Source of the DNA: Calvatia gigantea
Lineage: Eukaryota > Basidiomycota > Agaricomycetes > Agaricales > Lycoperdaceae
Length of the DNA: 64,000 nt
NCBI GenBank assembly: GCA_025093985.1
Contig: JACAAK010000001.1
Coordinates: forward strand, 744,001 to 808,000
Direction of reading: 5' to 3'
A model generated the notes under the pieces. The model was not told the origin of the DNA, ran no database searches, and saw nothing but the letters and a program-made list of their open reading frames with translations. Positions 25,816 to 38,500 of the stretch are shown here, one piece after another (positions within the stretch are counted from its first letter, which is position 1; the number at the start of each line of letters is the position of its first letter). The position numbers and the translations under genes are program-made.

Positions 25816-27323
25816 ATAAGATAGGAGATTGGGAGGTTCCTAGTATCTATGTGTCAAAGGCGGCGGAGATGGTGTACAAGGAAATCCGGACTCTCCTGTG
25901 TGAACTTCGTTCACCCCAAAGCCTGCAATAAATTACAGATGCCGAATCTAATCACGAGTTCGATTGACTTACGGCTCTGTGGTCTGTTTTCATCCGCTCA
26001 AGAATGAATATTATTTCGGCTTCTGGTCCCCCTGCTGGGCCGTTCCGGCATTGGGCTTTCCCCGAAGTGGCGCAACACAAAACCCAATACAAATCGAAAC
26101 ACACGACCCACCCAAATATGACTAGAACGCCCTCGCCAGCGCCCCACGCCGGACTTTATGGACTCCGTGTTACCTGCTGAGCTCCTCTCAGATACCACAG
26201 CAACTACAGGGGTATGCGTGGATGCACGAAATCACAAAATGGCAAGCCCGTTACCCAGGTAATCGATTCCCGTGTTTCTGGACCCTCACATAACCATATA
26301 CCATCAGTACTAGGATGGCTCGCTTTCATCCGATCCCAGCGCAGTCACGGCGAGTAATAATAGTAGTCAATCAATGCACCAACACCTGGGGCACTGTTCT
26401 TGGATCACGGCAGTCAAATAGACAATGGGGGACAAGCCACTACACTATCGTCCTGCTGACTCTTCTAAGTACGCATTGGTCCCGGGAGAATATGAAGCTC
26501 GTACAGGCCGTAGTGTTGACGCAAGATTCAAAGGGTCTCAATATGTTATTCCCTCCTTTAATCAAGGAACATACGAAGGGCCCTTTCACGCTGTAGGACT
26601 TGGCAAAGGCACCCAGCGAACGGGCACTTGATTGGACGGATACCCAAGAGCTGAGCCCATTGACCCCCCCGGTATTGTGATTTTCTTGTGGGGAGGATTG
26701 AGCGCACTTTTTCTTGATTCCCTGGCGTTGCATTCCCTGTGTGATTTCTACCATGTGGGGACACCCTGGCTGTCAACGGAGCAACTGGGCCGGTTCCCGG
26801 TGCATCGATTTCGTTGCTTTCCAAAGTCTCACTGATGTGCATATGCAACCGTAAATTATTCACCGACAAAGGACCCTCCTTTCACTCGCAAAGTGCCTGA
26901 ATTAGAGCGACGTTCGATGATTCCGCACCAACGGTGGGCCACGAATAGGACGGTCAATAGTTCGGCATGAACTTCGCGAACCAGAACGCAGCCTAAATTT
27001 CACACCCCAGAATGCGAAGGCTGTGTCCAATATAGGTCTCCTGCAGAGCGTTGAGAGAGGTTACAACACATACAGCTTCCAAATTCTCTAATCCAGACTT
27101 TGATGCTCTGATTCTATTCTTCGGCACTCTTTCAGAAGTTTGGATAAGCCTATACATGCCCGACATTACCGCCATCGGAAGAGCGTCTGCACTTGTACTG
27201 CCTTCTTCCGGACCTACCGCATATGAAAAACCAAAGCTGTCCGATACGACCCACTACAGCCAAAGCAGGGGTGCCTAGGTGCTTTCCAACTCTATCCTGT
27301 CCGGCAGAGCCATACCCCGAGTG
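25816..27323. other. Spacer between GH16 tandem copies
   Basis: About 1.5 kb without a recognisable gene. Several 60-100-codon ORFs on both strands look accidental. The spacer probably contains the 3' UTR of the intact GH16 gene and remnants of the duplication. Confidence 0.35.
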
Positions 27324-28534
27324 ATGACACCGCCCAAAACGCTAACAGCTCTCGTTACCCTAGCTCTGGTCGATAATTCTTTACAGGCCCCTCCTGCTGC
27401 TAACGCCACAGCGGCCTGTACTACTTACGTCGCCAACGGAGTACCAGGTGGCTTCACCCAGAGGGTACTTGCCGATTTCTCTGGTGCCACTACTGGCGCG
27501 GAGACGTTAGTGCCCTCTTGAGGTAATCCCCAAATTCAATTCTAAACCCATTGCTAACCTGTAGATGCAAACTATCAGGACCTATGGGCTGAATGATCCG
27601 GACCACCCGTTTTCCTCAAAGCCACTTGTTCACACATTCATTGGGTCCAACACAGCCTTGAAAAATGGGGCCCTCAACCTCAAGGCCTCAGCATACTCCG
27701 GTACCGGTCCCGTCCAGGGTGCAAAAGCGGCCACCGATGATAACTTCAAATACGCATCTGTCCGAACCGTACTGAAATCCAGCAAAACCCGTGGCGTTGT
27801 CGAGGGCAACTTTTTTCACCGTAAGTAATCTAGGAGCCTCGTCGGTGGGTGCATGCCTGGAAATATAACTTGGGCTAGTGAATGACAACCAGGAAACCGA
27901 CTGGGAAATTCTGACGAGTACGACATTGACGTCCAGCGAATGTCCAAGCCGGTATTTGGGCTACGAATCAGGTATGTAGGACCGTAACGCAAGATCTCGA
28001 TCGGCGGTTTCGAAAGTTGATGTTCCGCGCCACAGGCTTTGAATAACAAAACCGTCCGAACATCTCAGAGGGTTCCTTTCACTTTCGATCCTTCTGAGGC
28101 TTTCCACAGGTGAGTGATTTTAAACTCAAGTTCGACACCCCGTTGTGATGCTCAGAAGGAGGGGACAGAATACCGGATCGACGTGAGACTTTTCCTTGAG
28201 CAGCAAAAAGGCCCGAACCTGATTTTTAACAAAAATTCCCGCACTTGATAGTGGTCTGCTGCAGCGACAACATTTTACATCGATGGCCAGCAGAAGGCTC
28301 GTTTGACAACCAACGTATGTTATACACGACCCTGTCGTGTCCCTTTTTTGACGCCCAGTGGGTAATTGCAGCTATCAACCCAAGCTGGCCCTTGGGTCTG
28401 GAACGCCTGGAGCAGCGGTGACCCTTGTTGGTCGGGTGGCCCTCCCACTGTAGACCCCGTAACACAAATCCGTTCCATGGAGATATGCAAAAGGTTGGAC
28501 TTCAACGGTGTCCGGGGCCGTCTGCAATGTGTGA
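27324..28534 (+). pseudogene. Broken tandem copy of the GH16 gene
   Basis: This is collinear with the GH16 gene at 24616-25815, with the same exon-intron layout and strong similarity (GGFTQRVLADFSGATTGA, NGALNLKASAYSGTG, GVVEGNFF). It carries at least three length differences that break the frame. There are 2 extra bases in exon 1 near 27500-27512, which lead to a stop before the first donor. About 2 bases are missing in the exon after the active site, near 27935. One extra base lies in the last exon near 28485-28492. The active-site motif reads NDNQETDWEIL, with Ile to Thr between the catalytic residues. I infer a decayed tandem duplicate rather than a functional variant. Confidence 0.8.
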
Positions 28535-28718
28535 ACGTGATATCGGGGCTCCTAGGTATCTGTGTTTTGTAAAGGCGGGCCACAGCAGATGAGGGTGGTG
28601 GTGTTTAATCCATTGTTTGTGTTTAACGCCCAAGACAAATAACCCGTCCACAAACCAATTATAATACTTCTTTAATCTACATACAACTTTCTGCTAAACG
28701 GTGAAATCCAAAGCCTGA

Positions 28719-30480
28719 ATGGCTTCCGGTCCTCCAGCCTCTGCCGCAGAATCCTCAAAAGTGGCGGAACAAACACAAAACACACCCCAGAATACACCTC
28801 TAGGAAGCTCGAATGCCTCCACGACTCGAACATCTGCCGGCTCCCCAAGCCAGAATCCCTACGCGTCTCTGGCGACCACGATGAATCCCTCTCGAGTCCA
28901 ACAGCAACCATACTCAGCACACACACACATGAACCCTCAAAATAACTGGCCTATGTATCCCTCAAGAGCTTCTGGTGTCCCACTGGCTTCGCACTATCCT
29001 CAATATACCTATGGGTCGTACCACGGCCACTATTACCCAGTGCCAATACAACCGACTGGCGCACCACCTGGACCCAGCAGCTTTGACGGACATACCAACC
29101 TCAGACCCTCGGACCACGGAAGTCAGCATGGGAAAGGGTGACGGGCTACCGCAGTCGCCTTCACCTCCTCCACCAAAGTACGAACACTGGGACGAGGCAC
29201 TTAGGGAATTCCTGCGGGAAGCAAGACTAGTACAGGCCTTGAAGGGCTTCGAATGTGATATGCTTGTTCTTAATTCTGAGTGGGAGTATACGAAGGTACC
29301 TCTTGCACTGGAGAGGTTAATAAAATCACTCAGTGTACGTCTACGTTTTGTTGAGCGGACTTGTAATGCGAATGGTCACGTCTCCAAAGAATACGCGAGA
29401 ATTTCAGTCACCCAAGGGAAAAGAGAAGGAGTTATCCCACCATTACGGTTGAGGAGCCTGCCAGAGTAGAGGATGACCGTGGTCTGGACGACCGGAAACT
29501 TGACTATATCCACCTCGCCAATGGTGAGAAGGCGAGAACACCGACATCCGTGCGTTTCTGAACCTAGCGACGGTCCACACGGCACTCATTGTTTCGTCAG
29601 ATAAACAAGGAAATTTCAGCTTTTCTTGCCCGAAATAGGGCACGTAATGACGCCTCCAATCGTGCGGAGTTCCTTTTAGGTCTCTCGGAAAAACGCAAGC
29701 GATCTCGAGAGGATGATGGCGAGACCGAAGATGACCCGGCACCATCTTGTGCTCGGACTGACGCAAAAACGATTGATCGGGATGCACAAATGAAATATGA
29801 TATCGCCAAAAACGACGATGGCCCTCTGCGACGGACCAAAGCCAAAAGAGGCGACGTTCAGCCATCAGTGACGCGCTTGGATCCCGACGCAAAACCTCCT
29901 GGTTCTGCGACCGGAGTTCTTGTACCAAGTGACCAGGATGCACTTTCGAAACACCACCCCGGTATTGACGAGCGATTGGCGAACATCGAGACACACTTGG
30001 CAGTTCGTTATGGTACGTCTCGCACTTGAATATGCAGCTTTACATTTAACAAACATCCATTACTCTGGATCAGTTCCGTCGCCTCCTCGTACATTATGGG
30101 CCCGTCTCAAATTTTTAGAGGATCACATTGTCAGACTAGAGAAAGATTACCCACCATGGGCGGCTCTCCACTTCAACCAACCAAACAGAGGCTGTAAGTG
30201 TTTGAACCATCGTCGGCCAGGTTGGAAAGTGACTCATCTAGCGTTGTAGTGGCCACCACCACCTCGTGCGACACCGATTATCGTTCCTCCCCACCTGCGT
30301 AGCTCGGACGTTGAGGCGGCATCGTCTGCCAAAGCAGGTTCACAACCGGGTCAACAAGGCTCCATATCCACCCCCTCACCAACCGTTGCTGGGGCACCGA
30401 AGACTAGAAACACCAAGTCAAGTCTGCAGAGAGCTGTTTTGGAAAGACTTCAAGTACAGCAAGCGATGGGAGAAAAGTGA
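28719..30480 (+). CDS. Uncharacterised nuclear-type protein with C-terminal coiled coil (possibly MBIP-like)
   Basis: The protein begins MASGPPASAAESSKVAEQ and has a Ser/Pro/Gln/Tyr-rich low-complexity first third. A conserved-looking segment follows (YEHWDEALREFLREARLVQA near 29180-29240). Next comes a basic, nuclear-localisation-like patch (EKRKRSREDD) near 29690 and an acidic linker. The C-terminal region reads RLANIETHLAVRY, TLWARLKFLEDHIVRLEKDY and PPWAALHFNQPNRGWPPPPR, ending with a stop at 30478-30480. That leucine-rich helix weakly recalls MAP3K12-binding inhibitory protein 1, a subunit of the ATAC acetyltransferase complex in animals; this is a guess. The reading frame changes near 29140 and 29460-29600, presumably at introns that I could not place exactly. 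Its stop is 100 bp from the convergent fucosyltransferase gene. Confidence 0.6.
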
Positions 30481-30580
30481 ACATTAATGCATAAAGCCCA
30501 ATCCCTGACATTACACCATTGAGAGAGAAACACTCAGAAGCAATCTTGAACGAGAGGTAGACATAGATCTACATTGTGGA

Positions 30581-31989
30581 TCAGACAAAGGTAATATCCT
30601 GTGGCCTCCCACCATCCGCCAACCTCAATGCTACAATCTGGGTACTCAAGCTCGAATACCCATTCCCAACAAATCCCTCCGCCTTCCTCGCTAACTCGAC
30701 GTCGACAGCAACGCCGTAATCATTCTCTCCCCACGTCTTAACGCTCTCGACATCTCTGCTCTGCAACACACGTGTCATGGGTCCTCCGGGCCAGTGGTTC
30801 TTCCTTACCCATCCTTCATTCATCAATGCAGTGCGGAGTTTATAAAATTGGAGATAGACGTTAAGATGATCAATAGCTCCGTCATGTAAAACGTAAAGCG
30901 TGCGTGCGTGAGGATGGCGACGAGCTTGGATTGTTATGGCGGAGAGGATACGGCGTAGGGAGGGATAGCAGTGCATCATGACAGATGGGGCATTGTATGT
31001 GTCTAGGGGTGGAGAGAGGATGGAGGGTTGGAGATCGAGAAGCGTCGCCCATGTCGTGAAATTCTGATGGGTTTCGAAGAGGTATTGGCAGTGGGACTCG
31101 AAGTCACCTAAAAAGCAAGAGTGTGTGTGTTAGAAAGCGGAGCGTTGGCTTGATCGATTGGACGTACCTCGGCGGAGGTGGAGAGCGATATAAGAATTTT
31201 GGCTGTTCGGTGGTGTGGACGCCGGACGAAGGTCAAGTTGCGTCTGGGCGCGCTGGATGATGTTTAGGATGGGTCGTGACCACTGGAAACGTTGTTGGAG
31301 ATATTTGCGAAACGAAGGCCACACGGGATGTAATCCAGAGGTGGTCAAGAAGCTGAACTCATATCAGATGTGAAAGGGCTGGAAGGACAGAATTACGCAC
31401 ATCCAACTGAATATCCAGTCGTCCACTACTATACATCGCTCATCTCGACTGAGAACGTCAAGTGCATGCTGCCATTGCTTTTCGTGCTTGTCTCTAAGTG
31501 TGACATGAATGATGTCCCCCTCCGGACATATACTCTCGAACGAAATTGAGCTAACACTATCCCTCGTCACACCAGGAAGGAATGCGCTCAAAGGCACATA
31601 AGATTCCTCCCCTCGAGGTCTCCAGACAAAAGGGTGATAGACGTATGTACGTGAACTCGCGAGAGCGAGATTATGGTGTAATAGGATGTCTTGAACCTGC
31701 ACAGATTAAGAACTCATGGGAATATACTAATGGCAATAAAAGATATGCTCACTTGGTTATTGAACCCTGCACCTCTCAGCTGCTTGAACATAACATATTT
31801 CCTTCTTCCTCCAGTCTGATATTCTGTCTTCGCAACTAAATTGGAGTCCAGGAGTTCTTGTGAACGGAGTTCGTCATACAGGGCATACGAAGGTCTGATT
31901 CTGAAGTAACAGTACGTCAAGAACGCGGTTGATAGAAGAATGACAGATAGAACTGCGCGGATCAAAGTAGCCCGCCGGTAAAATAACAT
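30581..31989 (-). CDS. O-fucosyltransferase-like type II membrane protein
   Basis: The N-terminal signal anchor (AVLSVILLSTAFLTYCYFRI, residues about 12-31) is followed by the sugar-nucleotide motif region MFKQLRGAGFNNQ, as in GDP-fucose O-fucosyltransferase-like proteins. Next come VQDILLHHNLALA and YHPFVWRPRGEESYVPLSAF. Further exons contain SYIALHLRRGDFESHC (the second conserved motif, with the R-R-G-D-F signature), YVLHDGAIDHL and a C-terminal VGNGYSSLSTQIVALRLADG element typical of the family. These enzymes act in the ER or Golgi; basidiomycetes carry many paralogues of unknown acceptor. Introns lie near 31100-31165, 31350-31400 and 31700-31755. It is divergent from mitochondrial transcription factor B. 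Confidence 0.82.
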
Positions 31990-32409
31990 ATCAACCTTCG
32001 AGATTGACAGGAAAACAGATTTACAGGAAATATGGCATAGATGGGAGGGATGGGGGGGATTAAGAGTGTAGATGAAGGGGGAAAGGTTGCTCGTCCCTTA
32101 GCCTGAAATTCGGCGCCAATTGCGCTGGCAACATCATCCATCACGGTGGCTGTTCTAAACCCCCAAAAGGCACCCAGCAGCAATCCGCGTTTGTATTCCA
32201 AGTTGTTTCGGACTGTGGCGTTAGACTATCGGAATTCAGTGTGCTTATCGTCTTTCGCTTCTTATTCAATCCATAGGAGCTTTGCAAGCCCTATAATATT
32301 TGAGTATAACAAGATAGTGAATAAAGGGAGTATCGTTGACCGTGGGAACTGTCAATCAGATGCGTCCTCAATTCATTTAGAGCCAAATTTGTTTCCGGGA
32401 CAGTCGACG
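31990..32409. promoter_or_regulatory. Shared divergent promoter region
   Basis: These 420 bp separate the start codons of the fucosyltransferase-like gene (-) and the mitochondrial transcription factor gene (+). A plus-strand reading frame is open through part of this region (from 32146), but it lacks protein-like features, so the start is placed at 32410. Confidence 0.45.
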
Positions 32410-34109
32410 ATGGTATTCCGTGCAGCCTTTTTCTCCAGGCATCCAGGCTCTCTAACGATACGCCTCTCGAGGACTGCGCGACTTACACCAATTTCGATAC
32501 CCTCCCGCGTCTTCTCCTACTCTTCCATCCAATCCTTTCCCCCAACTGACAAACAATACCCGTTAGATGACCTTGTTGCGGACGTTCTCAGCACTAATGA
32601 CCGGCTTGCAGCCAGTCCTCCAAAACGTCAAACGAAGGCGAAAGGTGTGATAAAGGAGGAGAAGGACTATGGTACCGACCTGCCACCACCAGAGGAATGG
32701 GTTGAGCAGTTTCCGTATGCTACTGAGACGAAAGCACGGTCCACAGTTGTGAGTCCGGAGACATGTAGGCAGTTGGCTGAGGCTTTCGTACCGGAGGGAT
32801 CGAAAGACAAGGTTGTATTGGAGGCCTTTCCTGGTGAGTTTCCGATTACCATATTCATTGCTACGTTGAATGAACCCCTGTATTCAGGCCTTGGTGTACT
32901 TACGCGTGCATTACTGGATCTACCGAAGGAACGCATCAAGAGGCTAATTGTTATGGAAGAGTATCCGAAATTTTACAAGTTCCTCAAAGTACGCCGACTT
33001 TTGTTACCCTTCCGCTTTATCAAGTAATTTTCGCTTTAGCCTCTCGAAAAACTTGACCCGCGCGTAACCGTAATACCCCGATCCGGATACTCATGGGATG
33101 CATATGAACAAATGACCGCCCTTGGCCTTCTTGATGATATCCAAGTAGCAGACTGGTCCCAAGGTACGATTCCATTTCCTGACCAACCTCCCCCCCCCCA
33201 ACAATATCAATATTAACAAGAACTAGAGCAGTCACAACTCCAATTCATCTCCCATATTCCTGCCAAAGTTCATGGCGAACAACTGGTTTCCCAGTTCTTC
33301 CGCAGCATACCTGAGCAACAATGGTTATTCAAGTATGGTCGTGTCCCTCTTAACCTCATCATGGCCGACTCTCTATGGCAGGTCCGTTCGTGTCTCCTCG
33401 ATATGATATTCCTCATTCACAAACTTGTCAACAGCGTGTATCAGCACCCTTGGGAAGTAGCGTTCGCTGCAAACTCAGTGTCATAGCCGAGGCAACGTCG
33501 TCGTTCGATCACTGCGTTTCACCTGACACTTTACTGCCTTACAAGGGCAAATTCTTCCCGCCAAAAACAGCCTCCAAACATTTTGTGGCTATCAGTATTA
33601 AGCCTCTACAAGAACAGGTACTTCACATTGCCCGTCATAATGACCTGGTAGTTAACGCATTGTACCCTCAATGTGCAGGTCATTGAAAATGGCCTTCTGG
33701 ATGAATGGGACTATTGCCTTCGTCGGATGTTTGTACAAAAAGCTACACCGCTTAAGAGCACCCTGCCGTACGTCAAAGCTTGTCTCTCCACTCAATAGGT
33801 TTCTTATTTTCATTCGTTGTAAAACAGACAACTCGCGCCAGGTGCAGCGGTACTCTTAAAGAAGATAACTGCAGAGACACTTCCACCCGAAGAACGTCTC
33901 GACATCAAGACGCCTCCAAGGAAGATGGCCGCGAAGGAGTGGAAAACCCTCGTTCAAGCATTTGCAGATTGGCCCTTCAAGCCCGAGGTGCGTTGTCTCG
34001 CTCGTTTGCACCCTTGTTCTTTGGGCTAACGGACGACTCATTATAGGATCTGTCAATTGACAATTTCCATGTATCCAAAACAAGGCAGGAAACGAAGAAG
34101 CTCATGTAG
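32410..34109 (+). CDS. Mitochondrial transcription factor B (rRNA adenine dimethyltransferase-like)
   Basis: An arginine-rich, acid-free N-terminus (MVFRAAFFSRHPGSLTIRLS) looks like a mitochondrial presequence. The body matches mtTFB proteins of the KsgA/Dim1 fold: VVLEAFPGEFPITIF at the AdoMet motif I position (degenerate, not the canonical GxGxG), then RIKRLIVMEEYPKFYKFLK. After introns come DPRVTVIPRSGYSWDAY, QFISHIPAKVHGEQLVSQFF, PLNLIMADSLWQ and WDYCLRRMFVQKATPLKS. The last exons give APGAAVLLKKI and WPFKPEDLSIDNFHVSKT, ending KKLM at 34107-34109. Such proteins support promoter melting by the mitochondrial RNA polymerase; whether this one still methylates rRNA cannot be told. About seven introns. 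Confidence 0.8.
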
Positions 34110-34721
34110 AGGGATACCGTATACCCATCGATAGATTTTGCTAAGTATTACACACTAAAGGTAATGGGTTCAAACTGGCGTACACGATACATTATGTGCG
34201 GAGTATGTTAATATTAATATCCATAAAAAATCCAGAGCAATTCCAACACATTAAGGACTGAAGAGATTAAAAAGAGATCAGTGAGTTCCCTGGGGGATTA
34301 TCAAATTCTGTCAACTAGGTTCTGAAACGAGGGCAGGTGAGTTCAATGCCTCCTCAGTATCAGCCAAGTGGGTCTTTTGCAGAGGCTTGAACTCAGCTGT
34401 GGGTCTTCGTATCCACATATCCTGTCAGGAGAGCCCCGACTTACACTGGGGGATACTTAGTTCAATTGACGGGACCCAAATCAGGAAGGTTATAAGACGC
34501 AACTCGGCGAGTTGGGTATAGATTAACTCAACCTTTCTACCGCCATCTTCTAATAGATACTCGAGCCTAATGCATGTCCTGTTCTTCTGAGTAGAGGCCC
34601 AACCGACGTTCGACAGCGGCTTTCCTGGGCCAAGCTAGTCCCTTGTGATAATCGTCACGATCACTGTCACACAAGCAGAAAATTCCAACACAGGAACGGC
34701 AGATAAAACCCATTAACCAGC
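34110..34721. other. Intergenic region
   Basis: About 610 bp without a recognisable gene, between mitochondrial transcription factor B and the small lysine-rich gene. It is the probable promoter of the latter. Confidence 0.4.
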
Positions 34722-35011
34722 ATGGCAAAAAAACGAGCCAAACTTCTCTCGGGCAAACAAAAAACTGCCAAACAGGCTTTCAAAAAGAAACAGAAAACGG
34801 CAACAAAATTTAAAAACGACCAGCTTCGTACAAGTCTGGATCTTCAGACTCAATCTGTCTACCTGGTTCGTCGACTTCTTGGAGATCGATATACCGGAGT
34901 TCAACTTATTTCTTGTAGGCACAACAACTAAAGCCAATGCCCTCGGGTGCCGTTGAACCTCGTACAGAACCAGACGTGCATGATCTGTTGGGCTCGCTCG
35001 CAAATCTTTGA
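34722..35011 (+). CDS. Small lysine-rich protein, unknown function
   Basis: Two exons joined by an intron with a GT start near 34856 and a TAG end at 34917 give about 75 residues. The sequence begins MAKKRAKLLSGKQKTAK and is extremely Lys/Gln-rich in the first 30 residues. It continues with DQLRTSLDLQTQS and ends in an acidic, leucine-containing tail (TEPDVHDLLGSLANL). The basic head and short hydrophobic-acidic tail suggest a small nucleolar or RNA-binding protein, but I do not recognise the family. The clean splice and clear composition are the evidence for coding. Confidence 0.5.
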
Positions 35012-35521
35012 ATTGCTTGGCTCAAGACAGCTCGTCAAGGATTGTGCATTACCTCGACGGACAGCTGGGCATATACTCCGATGGGTCTGGGATCCAGTTC
35101 TCCGATCCTAGGTGCCACTCATGGATAAAACTATAACAGGGACTCCAGGGACTTCTTTCGGTCCATCCGAAATGCCGGACGCTGAAAATCAGATGGTCGG
35201 GAGGGGAGGGAGAGTCAAAGGGTCAGGTCATTTCAGAAGCCATCTACAAATACTGTTATTCGTTTACAGAAAAGTCGCTCAACCAACTACTACAGTACAA
35301 CATTCTGATCCAAAAAGCACGGAAAAGGAGAGATAGAGTATAATAAGAGCACTGGAAACGTAACGAAGGACAACAGCAATGCTCGCAACATATAAGTGAA
35401 AACTGATCTCTACGCTAGGGATAGGAAGAAAGAAAGTACTGTCTGAGCAGGAAATATCAAAGGAAAAAAATAGGATATATCCAAAAACCAATTGAAAGAA
35501 GTCAAGCTCGGCACTAACACT
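35012..35521. other. Convergent intergenic region
   Basis: About 510 bp lies between the small lysine-rich gene (+) and the large uncharacterised gene (-). It is A-rich near 35320-35480. No gene seen. Confidence 0.4.
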
Positions 35522-38500
35522 TCAGCTAGCCAAGTCCTCCCAATTGGACCTCTGAACCCCAACGCCTGTCGTCAACTTACCCATCATCTTGCGTTGACGC
35601 AGGTTCTTGACCTCAGTATTAATCAGGTCTCGTAGCCTTTCAAGGTCAAGGCTACGCTCTGCACGTGAGCCCATCAACAAGTTCCGCCAAATTCCAGCAG
35701 CTGCAACAGAGTTGTCGATGGCGAGCTGCATGGGTCTATGCAGGCGGATCATCTTTTGGACAAGAGACTCTGGACTTGGGTACGGTGCGTTAGGCCATGC
35801 GACACGGATGGCGAACCACCAGCCAAGGGGCTATAAGCCAGAATATGAGGTTTAATGAAGGTTGAAGTGTCTTGGATACACTTACGCGGCCGTCTGGGAG
35901 ACTACGTTCTTGAGTGGTGTCATAAGTAGAGAGTTTACCTTCGGTCAGTGAGAACCTGCGAAGTGGCTCATCAGTACATTCACACTCAACTACTAGTCCA
36001 AGGAAGCTTACCGGTGGACAACCCAATGGTCAGGGTCAGAACGGTGCTTCGCAAGCACAATAATCAATCTCGGCATTCCCTCCAGCCCAAACGGATTCCA
36101 AAGATCCTTCAACATCCCGCACGCATCTCCGTGCCTCCCATTAAAGACTGCATTGCTGATCACATCCGCAACATTTGGTGGGACAAACAGTCGATCCACA
36201 ACCCCACCCTCCGTCAACCTCGCCCTCACATACCGTTTGTATGTCTGCGTCGCCCAAATGCTCAAAGCAACTTCATCAACCTGGTTCCCACGCGTTGTGC
36301 TATTGAGCGCGCGATCAAACTCGCTCATAGGCCAAATGATCGCCCAGTTCAAAAGGCGTTGATGGATCCTTTGCCACGGCGGAAGTTGCGGTTGGTCACG
36401 CTCGTCGCTGAGATCACTATGGTGTTGCTGCTGAGCAACTGCATAGTCATCCTCAGCATCATGTTCTTCATTGGGTAAGGGAGGAAGGGGTGGAGATGGT
36501 GTCCGCTCATGGTCAGGATAAGCATCACCATTGGTATCTGGGATAGTAGGCAAGCCAGAAGGAGGGGGGCGATTATCTTCCTCGTCATCATCGTCGAACT
36601 CTTCACCTTCTTCGTCACGAGTCACCTCCCAGGTGTGGTGAGATCGCCCGGATTGGCTAGCAGGCTTTTGACGCAACTTGTACAACTCTTTTTCAAGAAC
36701 GAAGGATCCAGGCGAGTCGTCACGACCGAGATCTCCCAGACTAAAGCCCTGGAACTGGAACGTCCCATCGGTTTGGGGAGGCCTCTGGGTTTCAGTGGCA
36801 TTGTCTTCAATCTCTCTTTGAGCCTGATACATTGAATCCATAGCGGTTCCAGTGGGTTGCGTCTGAATATTGACTGTTTGTGTCATCGGTGTCCGTGTGT
36901 ATCCATCGCCCTCGTATGCAAAGCGCGACCCTTGGTATGAGTGCTCTTGTGGCTTGAGGTTTTCACCAATACTTTCGAGACGTTGTTGCATAAGGACAAT
37001 CTCGCGTTTTAAGTCAACCGCCCATCTCGGTGGCTCCTAGGAAGGTTGAAAAGGTCAGAAGGATTTCAGTTATTTCACGATTGCTGACTCACGTCGGAAT
37101 CAAGCTGGGCGTTCAGGAGGTGAACGCCGGGGTCGTGATCATGATAGGACTTCCTGTATTGTTTAATGGACTGGAAGAACGTGGATAAGGTCATGGAGCT
37201 TCACTTGTAGGAATCAAATGAATGAACGTACCTCAGCATCATACCTCATTCCAAGCTTTTTGACCCGTTGCCGAATAGCCTTCCTCAAAGCTTTCTTAAC
37301 CAGATCATGAAGATTTTCGTCCGCCTCCTGATGAAGCAGGACACAGAGTTCAGTATCGTGGAAATGATTAGTAACGTCAGGTTCCAGCGGTTGTTCCGCG
37401 TAATAAGATGTACGGGGGGTCAATCCTCCAAGCGCATCAGCAACAATCTGTGCTTCTTGGGGATCCAGGCTTGCAGGCGACAACGCACGCTCAGGCACCT
37501 TGCCCCTGTCATGCACAGAACTCAGCACGGAGGTCTGCTTCGCAGTTGACTGCGAGGGTGCTTTAGAGGGTGCCTTGGATGGCGCTTTCGATGGTGTTTT
37601 AGACGGCGACTTCGAAAGTGCTTGTGACGGCGCTTGTGACGGTGCCTTGCCATTGGCTTGAGAAGGAGCCTTGCTAAGCTGGGATGGAGCCGCAGTTGGT
37701 GTTTTCGACCGCACAGAAGGCGCCCTCTCGTCTTCCTCTGGAATAATTAAAGATCGATTCCGAACCGCAGCGTGCATTAAGTCCGCAGTTGTAGGTCCAT
37801 GTCGAAAAGGTGAGTAGGAGTATGCAGCGGCCGGAGAACGAGCTGCCATGAACAAGTTAGCATTTTACACAAAACGCAAGGAAGGAAAACATACGAATGC
37901 CATTGGAAGCCGGCTTGGGGGGCTTAAAGTTCGATGGCGAATCTGAAGGCGAGATTGAAGGGGCCTTCGAGAACGCACGTGACTTGGGCGATCCAATATC
38001 AAAGTTGGTCTCCCCGTCACCATATCGACTTTCCGGAAGTGGAGGGTACGTAGTTCCTTTCTCCGTCGCGCGCGTTCTGGCTGTTCCTTTAGATTTGACA
38101 GACATGGGAGACAACGGTCTGTCTTCGTCCAAACCCCTGCTATTCGTTCTGGTAGTTGACCTTGGAGACTGATCCCGTCATAACTAACATTGGACATGCC
38201 AGACTAAAAAAGGAAAATGCAACGTACCATGGGATGCGCAACCGGTTTGGGTGACATAGCACCTCCGAGTTGTGAGCGAGGCTTAGGGCTTTGCGAGTCG
38301 ATTCTCAGGGAAGCGGTGCGCGGGGAGGTCGCGAACTCGGAAGGAGGAAGAGGTATCTTGGCGGCGCTGTTCGCGGTTGCATTTCCCAGAGTATGCATGG
38401 TGTTGTTCCAGTTGGGCTACGGGGACATGAGTGAGCGGAGGCAAGTCGAGGAAGCGAGCTCAGGCTTACATTCCAAGAACCATGGACATAAGAATTGCCT

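Noticed and set aside
35780..36080. Ulp1-like protease signature (HW...YD) at the C-terminus of the large unknown protein
   Set aside because: Only a His-Trp and an Asp at plausible spacing are seen. The catalytic Gln and Cys blocks are absent.
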